Below are positions 32,326 through 43,856 of a stretch of 64,000 bases of DNA, piece by piece. Location of the stretch: the NCBI GenBank assembly GCA_040954595.2, contig CM082587.2, positions 10,044,001 through 10,108,000 of the forward strand. Reading direction: 5' to 3'. The notes beneath the pieces were generated by a model that ran no database searches, was not told the DNA's origin, and saw only the letters and a program-made list of their open reading frames with translations. The translations under genes and the position numbers were made by a program. Origin of the DNA: Balanoglossus misakiensis (lineage: Eukaryota > Hemichordata). How positions within the stretch are numbered: the first letter of the stretch is position 1; every line of letters begins with the position of its first letter.

Positions 32326-33345
32326 GGGACCGTTCAGTTTTTACGCCTGGGGGGGGGGGGGGGGGGTCACTTAAATTTTGAAGTCCAAAAGGAGGGGTGT
32401 CATCTTTTTTTTAAACGTTTAGGGGGTCACATACTTTTGCCACAAAACTGTTGCTTTTGAGTCCACAGAATTGCAGTTTCGCGCCTTTTATTTTACAAAA
32501 TGTTCTAATGTTTGAGTGGGACACCCCCTCCCACACCCATCCCCCTTCATTTATCAACACCTTTCAATCATTGACTGGATTATCTAGTGTCCCAGGTCAG
32601 GGGACTTGCCCCCCCCCCCATGCTAACTTTGAGCGGGGAAGGTTAATTCTGTCCTCCCCAACATACCGGTAGTTGAATTAATTTGCTTTTGGGTTCATTA
32701 AAATTCAGATATGAGCTCTGTTTTTTTATTACATTTTCTTACGTGGGAGGGGGACACCCCCTCCCAAACCCAACCCCTTCACTTCTCAGTTTACAATGTC
32801 TGCCAACACAGAATACAAATACTTACAAAATATAAACAATGTTCAGTTTTAATACCCACTGATGAGGGAAGACATCAGTTTCAAATTCTTTTCATGGAAG
32901 TGCTGTTTTTCTTTTAAATGCAACTTTGAGCTTGATATTTTGCAAAATTTTCTCATGTGGGAGGGGGACACCCCCTCCAACACCCACCCCCGCCACTTTT
33001 ATTGTTTTACCAATCATACCAACTATCGTATCGACTTGTTATTTTCATTTATTCATAATTCATGATTGCAACGATATACTATTATATACTTCAATTACTT
33101 TAAGAAATTTATAATTGAGGTGTGAGGAGCCTCATTCCCTTTCTTGCATACAGTGTACATAGGATCAGGACGGCTAATGTTTTCGGCGTGGGGGGGGGGG
33201 GGTCATCATATTTTTTTGGCCTGTCAAACGGGGGGAGTCATCATTTTTGGTCCTGGGTGAAGGGGGGGGGGCGGCCTGATGTTGAAAACACATGACACAA
33301 ACTTTCCGCCGCCCCCCCCCCCAGCCGTAAAAACTGAACGGTCCC
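32326..33345. mobile_element. G-rich TIR element inserted in the DIRS-like RNase H
   Basis: Ends GGGACCGTTCAGTTTTTACG and inverse CGTAAAAACTGAACGGTCCC, each followed inward by a long G (or C) run. Flanking three-base repeats are TTG (32323-32325) and TTA (33346-33348), probably one duplication with a substitution; a 3-bp duplication suggests a PIF/Harbinger-like mechanism. Removing it restores spacing between WWIIFI and QYNGVSIIL. Internal units carry palindromic GGGAGGGGGACACCCCCTCC. No transposase. Confidence 0.82.
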
Positions 33346-33348
33346 TTA

Positions 33349-33480
33349 GGCAGTACAATGGTGTGTCGATCATTCTCAACAAGGGGTGGACAACTCCAAA
33401 CAGCATATTTTGCACTGACGCTTACCTTACAGGTTGTAGCGGCATCTCTGGCTCCCAGTATTTCTATACTCAGTTCCCAA
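33349..33480 (+). pseudogene. DIRS-like RNase H continuation
   Basis: QYNGVSIILNKGWTTPNSIF, CTDAYLTGCSGISGSQYF continues the frame left at 32325. It ends in an unrelated repeat copy near 33480-33500. Confidence 0.85.
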
Positions 33481-33864
33481 CAAAAGTTTTGAAACTGCAT
33501 CTCCCTATCCCTATTTGCTGGTTTGTCTAGTGTACCAGGGCAGAGTACTTGCTACCCCGCCCCACCGATGCCTACTTTGAGTGGAGTGGCAAAAGTAAAG
33601 TTTGTCCTCCCTAACATTGACTTAATTTGCTTAAAATGCAACTTTGGGTACTGTATTTTACAAGATTTTCTTATGAGGGAGGGGACACCCCCTACACTTT
33701 TCTTGTTTTACCAATCCTACCAACTATTGTACTGACTTGTCATTTTAATTTAGTCATAGAATTCTTTATTGCAACAATACAACAAATGTATACACTTTAA
33801 TTATGAATTTCTTTAAGAAATTATTAATTTCTTTAAGAAATTTATAATTGAGGTGTGAGGAGCC
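33481..33864. repeat. Diverged second copy of the G-rich element interior
   Basis: Resembles 32560-33130 (TGTCTAGTGTACCAGG, ACCCCCTACACTTTTCTTG, TTATAATTGAGGTGTGAGGAGCC). It has lost the terminal G-run. Confidence 0.65.
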
Positions 33865-33966
33865 TTACCCCATTGCCTTTCTTGAGTAACGGTATTAATC
33901 ACCCCATTGCTCTGGCCGTGTAACGGTATTAGTCACCCCATTGCCCTGGTGGAGTAACGGTATTAC
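33865..33966. repeat. ~35-bp tandem repeat, three units
   Basis: CACCCCATTGC...GTAACGGTATTA repeated three times in sequence. Confidence 0.8.
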
Positions 33967-34112
33967 TTTATACTTTACAGTGACAATAGACAGGTTCGGC
34001 TACACGTTTTACGTGAACGCGTAGAACCCACGTTCGCGTTGACGTTTAGACTAGTCTGACTTGCTCCAAGACTGTGTGATACTGAGTCACGTGAGACGCA
34101 GTGTTCAGCGAA

Positions 34113-34565
34113 TCTACAGAGTCTACCGGAAAACTTTCTTAACTCGGGCCAGTGTGTTCTGCGCATCACAACGGAATATGCAAATAACGAGACGGTGTTT
34201 GAAAGCAACCATGGATATTTGAGAACAAACAGTCGATCTACAGAGTCTACCGGAAAACTTTCTTAATGCGCTCAGGCCTGTGTGTTCTACGCATCACAAC
34301 GGAATATGCAAATAACAAGACGGTGTTTGGAATCAACCATGGATATTTGAGAACAAACAGTCGATCTACAGAGTCTACCGAAAAACTTTCTTATTCGCTC
34401 CGGCCTGTGTGTATTCGCATCACAACGGAATATGCAAATAACGAGACAGTGTTTGGAAGCAACCATGGATATTTTAGAACAAACAGTCGATCTACAGAGT
34501 CTACTGGAAAACTTTCTTAATGCGCTCAGGCCTGTGTGTTCTACGCATCACAACGGAATATGAGT
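34113..34565. repeat. ~126-bp minisatellite, about 3.6 units
   Basis: TCTACAGAGTCTACCGG recurs at 34113, 34237, 34365 and 34491 with small indels; contains ATATGCAAATAACGAGAC and CAACCATGGATAT blocks. Confidence 0.92.
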
Positions 34566-36451
34566 TAGGCCTACGTGTTGGAATAATCGCAGCCGGGCGT
34601 ATTCGACATTGAGTGCAGCAATGCCAAAACAATACATGGTTCAAAGTAGCAAGTCGGACCAATTGCTATCATAAGAATGTCAAGATTTACATGAAGCGTA
34701 AAGGCAGACCAGGGCCTCTATAATTGACTATCTCCATACAGTAGAACTAATTACATGGTCTAAACATTAGCGTCGAATGAAATAGAAAGTATTGAGGCAC
34801 ACCTTACACCATGAATAGATCCACGTGGAAGACAGCAGCCAACCTAGCTCCGTGTAACGCCGGGAACACACATAACAGACCTGTACGCAGAGCTACAGCC
34901 AACCGAGTATAAATTACAATCTGTACAAGCGCTTTCAATTTGTCTTTTCCCATAGGATTGCTGGAAAACCCGCGTCTGCTATTGTCATTTTCATGAACGT
35001 TTAGGTCTACACATAACTCAGTCAAATGAATTAAAATTGAATGGTAGACAACAATTGAATAGCCAACGCGCTCAATTTCGAGATATGTTCACCCATGGGA
35101 AAAACAGAAAATTGTGCCTCGGTAGTTTTTATTTTCATTATGATCGACTAAACTCACGGCCAGCACGTTTTAACCCCATGCAATTTATTAGCGATCGAAA
35201 AAATGCTTAGTAAGGAGAATAAACAACCAGCAACTTCTAAAGAGAAGTGACAAGACTCTTAATTTTACCAATATTCTCGCATTAGTATTCTCGCCTACTT
35301 GCTCCGTGTCTACAGCATTTGCCACAATTGACAAATGAGCGGACTCCACTTTTCTGCTAACCACCTTTGGAAATATTTATTAGTGGCTTTCGCTGTGCAG
35401 CCGCCATTATTTTTATAGTGTCACTGTCCATACTTTGGGGCTATTTTTCACATACACTGAATGATGACGGAGCTCAGCTAGTGCCCTCGAGCGATATGTT
35501 TTCCATTCTTAGAATATCCAAACGAAAACACACCAAGTTTTCTGCCAGCTGTTTGTATTTTAATTTTCTGGCGTTGAACAAGCTGCAATGACTGTGTGGT
35601 GCAGTTCGTTTCACTTTGTAGCCTTACTCGGACTATTTTGCAGACACACATGTTAAAACTAGGTTGTCGGCATTGACAATCTCATAAATAATATGGTATC
35701 GACCAGTGCAGGCCCACGTTCCCGTCCGCAGTTCATTTTCAACTTGAAAATTATTTTTATAGTACAGTATTATAATATTATAACCGGAGCACGCCCTCAA
35801 CAGGGTTGACCTTTGGCCTGTCAAAAAAACACTCGAGCGCCATGACACTTGAGTGTCGGTGCATCGACCAGAAGTAATATTATATTGATTTATTGTGGAT
35901 TCAACTCGAGTCATATCGAGATGAATCAAGGAGTCATGGTCCAAGTCATGGTCCAGGTAAAATACAGTTTTCAGCCACGATACGATGTGATACACGACTA
36001 AACCCAAACGCAACTGCAGAACCGTAGCTCGAGGTTTAACCTTGTGAGCAAAGGCACACGGCACGATCGCTTCGCGATGGTCGCGATGGGGCTGCAGTAA
36101 GTATGTTTACACCTTTGGTTATAATCCAGCAACAGGCCTGGTTTGGCATGCATATGTGACTGGTGAAATTCCTCCAACACCTCTTCAGGCCCTAAATAAA
36201 TAATGTTCGCTCTCTTAGACAGCTTCAAGTTGTGATTATAATGGTGGGCCTGTAATTCCTCATTATAACCAGTAAACTAGTACAATTTACTGTCTCAGAC
36301 CTGGACAATTGACACCGCTATCAATATTTTATTTGCAAGTAAGCTTACATGAAAACGAGGAAACAGACGTGTGGTATGATTCCACTTTATTTGAAATAAT
36401 GAAATTTGTTATTTATCATCCTTGATGTCATTTCATTATTTATTTTTTTAG
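34566..36451. other. Probable upstream/intergenic region, no gene recognised
   Basis: Short frames only. A small CG-rich patch around 36045-36090 (CACGATCGCTTCGCGATGG) lies about 400 bp before the first supported exon and could belong to a promoter or first exon, but nothing decides this. Confidence 0.4.
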
Positions 36452-36519
36452 ATATGTGGGAATACCATTCCGCAAAGTTCAGAACAATCCGGCTCCAGCG
36501 AACCGAAGAGAGCTATAAG
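36452..36519 (+). CDS. Exon 1 (first seen) of an unrecognised coiled-coil-like gene
   Basis: Acceptor TATTTTTTTAG, donor GTATGT; reads MWEYHSAKFRTIRLQRTEES then YK, entering with two bases of a split codon. Arg/Gln/Glu-rich. Earlier exons are not identified. Confidence 0.45.
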
Positions 36520-36623
36520 GTATGTTAATTTTGAAATACAATTTAGAATTTTCAAACAAATATATTTAGTTTGGGGTTTAATATTACCGATAACCGAGAA
36601 GTTGATGACAATTTTATCAAGGA

Positions 36624-36760
36624 GTCTGCGTATTCACGCATGTAGAATTTCTGTTGGAACAGATTTCTGAATGTCGCTGACTATGCAAAATCCCAATTAT
36701 GCTGACAATGTAAAATTCCAATTCTGAATGAAGAAATTCTACATGCTTGAATACGCAGAC
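36624..36760. repeat. 28-bp inverted repeat in an intron
   Basis: GTCTGCGTATTCACGCATGT at 36624 is matched inverted by ACATGCTTGAATACGCAGAC ending at 36760; loop of about 80 bases. May be a tiny MITE. Confidence 0.7.
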
Positions 36761-37477
36761 GCCAGATTCAATCTGACTATCTGTAAGGCAAAGTTGTGAA
36801 ATCGAATTGTTGTACTGAAAAATGGAATGTTGAATTGTGAAATCAAATTTTGAACTAAGAAATGGAATGTTGAATAGAAATAAGAATAGCAAAATGAGGA
36901 GTTGTAATTTTGTCATGGATTGTCACACTATAGACTGCCAACACTCTCTTGAACAATGCTGCAAAGTCTTCTCAATTGATACACACATGGCAACCAACAA
37001 TCAGCCAGCAGTTTTCTAAAGTAAAATGGGCTAAAAAAACTGATTCTTTTAATGGCCATAATATCATGTGACCTATTATATAACATATTTTGACTGTCTT
37101 GACATGGCTCTCATACGTACTTAGACACACTTGGCAGTCTGAGCCCCCTGTAAAATGTACCCAATTGTACTGCTTTGCACTGTATTGGTCTGAGGGTCTT
37201 GTATAGGCCGTACTGATTAACACACACCTGGCAGTCTAACAGACCTGGGAGCCTGGATTCTAGGCACCCTGGAAATCAAACCAGTTCATACTGACTTGGC
37301 ACTGTTAGGGATATATAACATAATGATTTTGTACTGTGCACCACCCTGTTCCTCCATGTCATTGTTTCAAAATATAAACTTTAAGCATTTAGGACTTTGA
37401 TAATTGCCACCATGCTGCAATTCCTGAAAGCGTCTTTTATAATCCATAATGAATAATTCTTCCCATTTCATTCACAG

Positions 37478-37543
37478 AGAGTTAGATGTAGGCAGCGCCA
37501 GTTAGGAGCTAGAGAGGGAAGATTGGACTTGTTGCGATTCATG
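37478..37543 (+). CDS. Exon 2 of the coiled-coil-like gene
   Basis: Acceptor CATTCACAG, donor GTAAGT; 22 codons, RVRCRQRQLGAREGRLDLLR then FM, in phase with exon 1. Basic and Gln-rich. Confidence 0.5.
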
Positions 37544-38805
37544 GTAAGTAATTTACAACAATTGTAGAAAACCTGAAACTGAATTCTCTTTTCATATCTG
37601 TAACCCGGAAATAGCCAAACACATTTTGTTCACACATGGCGCAAGAACTATGTGCTTTTAAAGCTACTATATGAATAAGCGAGTGTCATCCTGCATGTTC
37701 ATACAAGTTCAATCACATGATACAGAGGTTCTGTTCGATTATTTTTCCTTTGCAAATTGCATACTTAAATATGCATTCAGAATTTACTTTGCATAAATAT
37801 AACAATCTTGCCTCAAGTGGGTAGGCATTTGAAAGCCTGAATAGAACACCACCGTACCGGTACATTATTACAAAGTTTGATCTATGAATGTCATGTTGCC
37901 TGAGTGAAAATTGTAACATTTCTGTGCATTTCTGCATTATTCGTATCTTGTAAGCCTCGCTGAATACAATTTGCAAATTTGCACTTGCGGTGTATGCATC
38001 CTTCATTATCTTTGTGTAATTATGGTCAGACATTTTGAAATGCGCAGGATTTTGCATTAACGGAACCACTGATCATGATAGTTCTAACCTTTATGCCATG
38101 GCAATCATGAATGTAACTGTAGCCATATTGTACAGACTTAATGTAACAAATCATTTGTTGTCTTACTGATGTTTTCTGTCCAAGTTTTTAAGCATTGTTC
38201 AATCTGATTCTGCAATGATGGAAACAAACGAATTTGTGCTACATTCTGAGAAATGGGGATGTAGCTAATACTAGTATGAATTTTATGAGTGCCTGAGAAG
38301 GCTATCTGTGACATGGGTGTACTGCACGATCGAGTTGCACATTCATGGGCATTCAAATACATAAGAGCGCCCTCTAGCGGTTGGCTATGACAATGTTTTT
38401 AAATTTGAACAACCTGTATAGGCTCACGAGCATCAACAGTAAAAGCAACATAAAGGAAATATTGGTATTTTTGTCGGAAAATTTGCATAATTATAATTTT
38501 CGAGTCAATTATATATTATTGCCCTGAAACTAATAAGACAAGTATTATGGTACGAGTTATTGGACTTCATTTACTCTGACTTTGATCAACAATTTTAAAG
38601 TAATAATTTGAAATCCATTTGTAACTTGGATCAACTATTTGTGGTCCTTTAAAAATGTGCTTATCTTGGGTTTTATAGTGTACCTTGATCCATCATTCTA
38701 TACTCAGTAAATGTGTCATTGACCGAAATGGCATGACATTGACAGTTTTCAACATTTCAGTTTCAAGGATTTGCTAATTCTATTTTTTTGTATAATTTGA
38801 ACTAG

Positions 38806-38844
38806 GCAAGAGATCCTCCAGATGAACCCCCAGAAAAGCCCAAT
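38806..38844 (+). CDS. Exon 3 of the coiled-coil-like gene
   Basis: Acceptor TTTGAACTAG, donor GTAAGT; 13 codons ARDPPDEPPEKPN, in phase with exon 2. A short Pro/Glu-rich linker. Confidence 0.45.
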
Positions 38845-39218
38845 GTAAGTAGCTTTGGTTGTTCTGACGTGTGCTTTCATACAATGTTTAAAGGGAAGCG
38901 GTCATCGGGTGGGTGTCCCCCTTGATGAGAATATATCCCTTCATATACCAGCACAAACCTCACTGTAGTCACCACAACCAGGATCTTCAGTTGCTGCCAT
39001 GCCCAGTCTATGCTACGGTTGGCTGCTTCGTTCATTCAAGGAATTATTTAATTTCAGGGATTTGAAGGTGAATTCTAATGTCTATCAACAAACAAACGCA
39101 GCGCGCTGACCCCTTCACTTTAAAGTGCTACAATATTATGCAAAATTTCAATATGTGTAAGATCTGTATTTGGTATAGAGGTGCATTATCACTTATCAGT
39201 TATATTTTCTCTTTCCAG

Positions 39219-39252
39219 CTCTATGAGGTTAACTGGCAATGGTTGTGTTTTC
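39219..39252 (+). CDS. Doubtful short exon
   Basis: Acceptor TTTCTCTTTCCAG, donor GTAAGT, reading LYEVNWQWLCF. Splice sites are good but 34 bases leave a phase that meets a stop in the next exon, so either another exon lies between or this one is false. Confidence 0.25.
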
Positions 39253-39744
39253 GTAAGTATGAGCACATTAAACTGTTATGGCAATTTATGTATGTATATA
39301 CATGTATTTGTGTGTGTATGTACTATGTATGTGTGTGTATGTATGAATTTACCGTAATCATTCCATCAGTTCGACCAGAAAAAAATATATATGATTAGTG
39401 AAAAGGCAAACTAATAGAATAAAAATAACATAAAACAAAAATGGCCGCTCAAAGTGCTTGAATAATTTTTCAGGGGGCATGTTTGCATGACATGAATTGC
39501 ATGCATTATAAGCATGTAGTTTTGGTGATATTTATGATAGAATTGAACTGTTAAAAGTCACACAGAATAAAATCAGTGAGTTCTTAATACCTTGGAAGGT
39601 AGAAGTTGCAGATATCTTCTTGAAAAATATACAATATCAATATCATGCATTTAATCAGTGGTCAAACAATTGAAGGTTATAAAATAATTAATTTTCCAAA
39701 GAATAGTGGGTGGTTGATTTAATAAAGGAGTTGAACTGATGGAG

Positions 39745-39864
39745 TGAGTATGTATGTATGTATGTATGTATGTATGTGTGTGTGTGTATGTATGTATGTA
39801 TGTATGTATGTATGCATGCATGCTGCATGCATTATGTATGTATGTATGTATGTATGTATGTATG
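39745..39864. repeat. (TATG)n microsatellite, left part
   Basis: TATG repeats with TG and TGCATGCA interruptions. The continuation lies at 40374-40473, beyond a hAT-like insert. Confidence 0.9.
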
Positions 39865-40373
39865 CAGGGCTCGCGTTCACGTCTATTTCTTGCGTTTTCA
39901 CGCAAAACTACAATGTGTGCGCGCAAATATTTTGTCACAGTTGCGTGACATGCACGCAAAAAGTTGAAAGATAACATCTGGTGAGGCTAATGGGCTATAC
40001 GGGGTGCCTTTTCAAGGTTGGTCGGTTGGGCGCCCTGTACACATGTACGCGTATGCGAGCTTGTATGCTGTAGCAGGACGCACAGTGATGTACGTGCGGT
40101 AACCCAGGCCACAAACTTGGCACGTGTCGGCCCTATAATTTATGCACGCAGAAACCATTAGATATAAAAAAGTAAGTAGGGCTTCCCGGTCATTTTCCTT
40201 AAAGAATTTTTTTGTGTTGGACCGTCTAGACATGAAGGGAGAACTCATTATCTGAAAGCCTGCTTTGTCTATCGCTATTTTGTTGCACGTAATTCAAATA
40301 CAATTTCACACAAATTTTTTTGGCTCTTTGCGTGCACTGTATGTAAAAAATTAAATATCAAACGCAAGCCCTG
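39865..40373. mobile_element. hAT-like MITE inside the (TATG)n microsatellite
   Basis: Ends CAGGGCTCGCGTT and inverse AACGCAAGCCCTG. TATG repeats abut both ends, so the target duplication cannot be resolved. The interior near both ends holds inverted TTTTCACGCAAA/TTTGCGTGCA text. CAGGG termini are typical of hAT elements. Confidence 0.72.
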
Positions 40374-40473
40374 GTATGTATGTATGTATGTATGTTTGTA
40401 TGTATGTGCGTGCGTGCATGCGTGTGTGCGTACTGCGTGTATGTATGTATGTATGTATGTATGTATGTATGTA
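40374..40473. repeat. (TATG)n microsatellite, right part
   Basis: TATG/TGCG repeats directly after the hAT-like element. Confidence 0.9.
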
Positions 40474-40650
40474 GCAAGCTTAGGGTACCTATTTGGTGGA
40501 CACTTTCATCAAAAAATAAAAGTCTGATTTTGTCTCATTTCATGTCATGGCAGGAAAGTAGGACTGTTACTGTTTATGGAAACACATGTTAAAAGATAAC
40601 TTTCTGGATAATTATTGTGATACGGCCGGTCCTTTTATGATATGCAAAAC

Positions 40651-41590
40651 ACCTACTACGGACGTGACATTCATTTTTTTCACAGAAAAACTTTCACAAA
40701 GGAACACAAGAACAAGTTAGATTTACATTTCATTTCACATTTGATAAAAAGAAAGCATAGTGAAAGATGTAAATCAGTTTTCAACGGTTACAAACCATAA
40801 TTCTTACTCCTACAGGAAAATGTAATACTCCTACAGGAAAATGTAATATATGTCAGTTAACGTGTCATACACTTTCAATATTTTAACAACAATGTGATAA
40901 TAAAGCCCCATATTCTATATATGTGGTACAGATACAAGTAGTCTTCATAAGGTCAGCAGAAGTAAGAGTTTGAGACGAAGTTTATTAAACACAACTTGGT
41001 TTTTAAAGATATTTCAACACGGTCACACCTACTACGGATGTGACAATTATCATCAGATGATGGAATAAACAAGTAGCATAATGAATTTTGTCAACATTAA
41101 ACTTCATAAACTTCTTTCTTTCTGCATTTTTCCTTTTCTGGTACTCATAGATGTCACTTTGCAATGGGTCTGTCATCAATTTTTGACAATACCATTTTCT
41201 GCTAAACACATTTGATATGTTGTCTGTGGCTATTCATTTTCTCCGTGATCACAGCTTTTCCTGAAATGAAAGGAAAGAGATTTGAATTATTTTTATTCCT
41301 CTAAGTCATGCAAAACAATTATTTTAGTTTTTCATCTGTAAAAGGACAAAATATATTTAGGCTGCTATGGATGTGACACAAAGGCTACTACGGATGTGAC
41401 ACAAATCTACTACGGACGTGACGTTGCGGAAGCATAATTTTCTTCATTTTTCCAAAAAGAAATTAGCACACTCACCTTTTGGGCTATGGTCTGAGTACAT
41501 CTTCCTTCAGTGGTGACACCACACAGCAGAATGACTTGAAGGGTCTGAGTATTGAAATACTGGACCCCATACCTCGGACGTGACACAATG
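40651..41590 (+). repeat. Cluster of CTACTACGGAYGTGACA motifs
   Basis: Near-identical 16-17-mers at about 40653, 41030, 41362 (GCTATGGATGTGACA), 41386 and 41405, plus a partial one at 41573 (CTCGGACGTGACA), all in the same orientation. The intervening DNA is not obviously repeated apart from AATACTCCTACAGGAAAATGTA near 40815-40845. The word contains ACGTGAC. It lies inside an intron of the coiled-coil-like gene. Confidence 0.7.
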
Positions 41591-41599
41591 TTGCGGACA

Positions 41600-42179
41600 C
41601 TCAGGGCTGATCTTTTGAATGTCAGTAAAAAATTTAAACAGGGTATCTGTATCTCATATACATGTGCAACAACAAAGGTATGAAACTAATAATTAAAAAA
41701 TGTTGTTGCATTACTACCACAGGGTTCTGTTGCAGAATGACAGCCCAGTAAAAATATGACATCATTTTTTACCCTTATTTGGTAACACAGCTGTTATTAT
41801 GAACAAGTACAGAATACAGGTCACAAAAAACACTCATCAATGATGCAGTAGTGCTTAAGAGATTCCATGAAGGTGTAGGAAATAAAATATCTCTACAAAT
41901 TGTTCCAACAAATGGTTACAAAGACAGAATTAATGTTTACATTATGGCCCTTTTTAAATTTGGCCACCGGTAACGCAGAAAATCAGCAAAATTATGACCA
42001 TTTTTTTTTAAATAAATAAAAATGACTTTGTCAAATGAACCAAAAGTTATCTATGTTTTGAAACATGCTGAAATTGATAAAATACTGCAAAAATACCCAA
42101 CATATATCCACAAATTAAGCAGAAGTAGGCTGGTAACACTGTTCCTTAAAAAATAGGTACCCTAAGCTTGCTTTTACCG
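41600..42179. other. Intron, no feature recognised
   Basis: AT-rich sequence with no supported repeat or gene. Confidence 0.5.
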
Positions 42180-42285
42180 ATGTATGTATGTATGTATGTA
42201 TGTATGTATGTATGTATGTATGTATGTATGTATGTATGTATGTATGTATGGATGGATGGATGGATGGATAGGATGGATGGATGGA
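42180..42285. repeat. (TATG)n then (GGAT)n microsatellite
   Basis: About 17 TATG units run directly into GGAT units. AAGCTTGC and GTACC sequence left of it resembles the flank of the microsatellite at 40440-40490 in inverse orientation. Confidence 0.95.
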
Positions 42286-43260
42286 TCTTGTGTGGTGCAC
42301 CTGACTTTGACAGTACCTGTTTGCAAACGTTGGAAGCAGTCATCTTGGGCATGGCTGGACAGAAATTTGTGCAAGACGGCAGCCAGTACCTGACCCTTGC
42401 CTTTTAGCTGACACAGCCAGCAGTGGGAATGGGGTAGGGGAGCAGGCCAGGATGGATGGATGTATGGATGGATGGATGGATGGATGGATGGATCTTGTGT
42501 GGTGCACCTGACTTTGACAGTACCTGTGTGCAAACGTTGGAAGCAGTCATCTTGGGCATGGCTGATCAGAAATTTGTGCAAGACGGCAGCCAGTACCTGA
42601 CCTTTGACTTTTAGCTGGCACAGCCAGCAGTGGAAATGGGGTAGGGGAGCAGGCCAGGATGGATGGATGTATGGATGGATGGATGGATAGGATGGATGGA
42701 TGGATGGATCTTGTGTGGTGCACCTGACTTTGACAGTACCTGTGTGCAAACGTTGGAAGCAGTCATCTTGGGCATGGCTGGACAGAAATTTGTGCAAGAC
42801 GGCGGCCAGTACCTGACCTTTGACTTTTAGCTGGCACAGCCAGCAGTGGAAATGGGGTAGGGGAGCAGGCCAGGATGGATGGATGTATGGATGGATGGAT
42901 GGATAGGATGGATGGATGGATGGATCTTGTGTGGTGCACCTGACTTTGACAGTACCTGTGTGCAAACGTTGGAAGCAGTCATCTTGGGCATGGCTGATCA
43001 GAAATTTGTGCAAGACGGCAGCCAGTACCTGACCTTTGACTTTTAGCTGGCACAGCCAGCAGTGGAAATGGGGTAGGGGAGCAGGCCAGGATGGATGGAT
43101 GTATGGATGGATGGATGGATAGGATGGATGGATGGATGGATCTTGTGTGGTGCACCTGACTTTGACAGTACCTGTGTGCAAACGTTGGAAGCAGTCATCT
43201 TGGGCATGGCTGATCAGAAATTTGTGCAAGACGGCAGCCCATTCCTGACCCTTGCCTTTT
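42286..43260. repeat. ~216-bp minisatellite containing a GGAT microsatellite, five units
   Basis: TCTTGTGTGGTGCACCTGAC recurs at 42286, 42493, 42709, 42925 and 43141. Each unit ends in a (GGAT)n stretch. The period is a multiple of three in most units, which explains a spurious 351-codon minus-strand frame. Confidence 0.95.
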
Positions 43261-43342
43261 AGCTGACACAGCCAGGAACGAGACTACTGGAAATACCTCT
43301 TCTACAGGCAATATTTTACACTATTTTTGTTTTTTTCCTCAG

Positions 43343-43537
43343 GTTCTGCACAAGAGTCAACACGCCAAAGATAAGTTCACGATAGAAGAAGTAACAGAGA
43401 TCTTCTGCAGCCGTAAAATGCTTCTTCTTAAGCAACAAGCACGATTAAAAATCCAATTAGATTGAACAGAATGAGGCCATGTTGATGGATTTCACGAAAT
43501 TGGCGCAAACGTTTGAAACACTCCAGCAGGAGACAAG
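43343..43537 (+). CDS. Exon of the coiled-coil-like gene with a one-base frame break
   Basis: Acceptor TTTTTTTCCTCAG, donor GTAGGT. The first part reads VLHKSQHAKDKFTIEEVTEI, CSRKMLLLKQQARLKIQLD and meets TGA at 43463-43465. One frame over, the text goes on EQNEAMLMDFTKLAQTFETL, QQET, and splices in phase into the next exon. A single extra base near 43458-43461 explains the break: a real mutation, polymorphism or assembly error. Heptad-like Leu/Ile spacing with Gln, Lys and Glu suggests a coiled coil. Family not recognised. Confidence 0.6.
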
Positions 43538-43856
43538 GTAGGTGTGGTGTACACTTGGATATATTTGTAAAGTTGAATATACCGGTACATGATATACTAA
43601 AGTGGCACCTTTCTGCCAACAAAAATTCAGCGGTCTGATTATGTGGTATGTACTCTAATATTGCAGTCACATTTGGGCCATCCCAAGCAGAGAAGGGTCT
43701 TATGGTCATAAGTATCGCAGACCTCTTTCTGCTTCCGATGGCCCATTATATTTTGCAGGACACAATTTTCATTTCAATCAGAGCACACTCATAAGATTTG
43801 CACATTGTACATGTGGTATCTCATGACAGTATTGTAGTCATCATGTACTGCATGAC

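Noticed and set aside
32123-32381. Gene ending in a poly-Gly tail
   Set aside because: The glycine tail is the poly-G run at the end of the inserted TIR element; the upstream frame is DIRS-like RT.
36617-36916. Minus-strand frame starting with a signal-peptide-like hydrophobic stretch
   Set aside because: It spans an AT-rich intron with a small inverted repeat, and its composition is explained by TTTTATTT runs.
39651-39977. His/Thr/Tyr/Ile- or Met/Tyr/Val/Cys-repeat proteins
   Set aside because: Translation of the TATG microsatellite.
42174-43229. 351-codon minus-strand frame with His/Pro/Ser repeats
   Set aside because: Product of the 216-bp minisatellite and GGAT microsatellite, with a period divisible by three.
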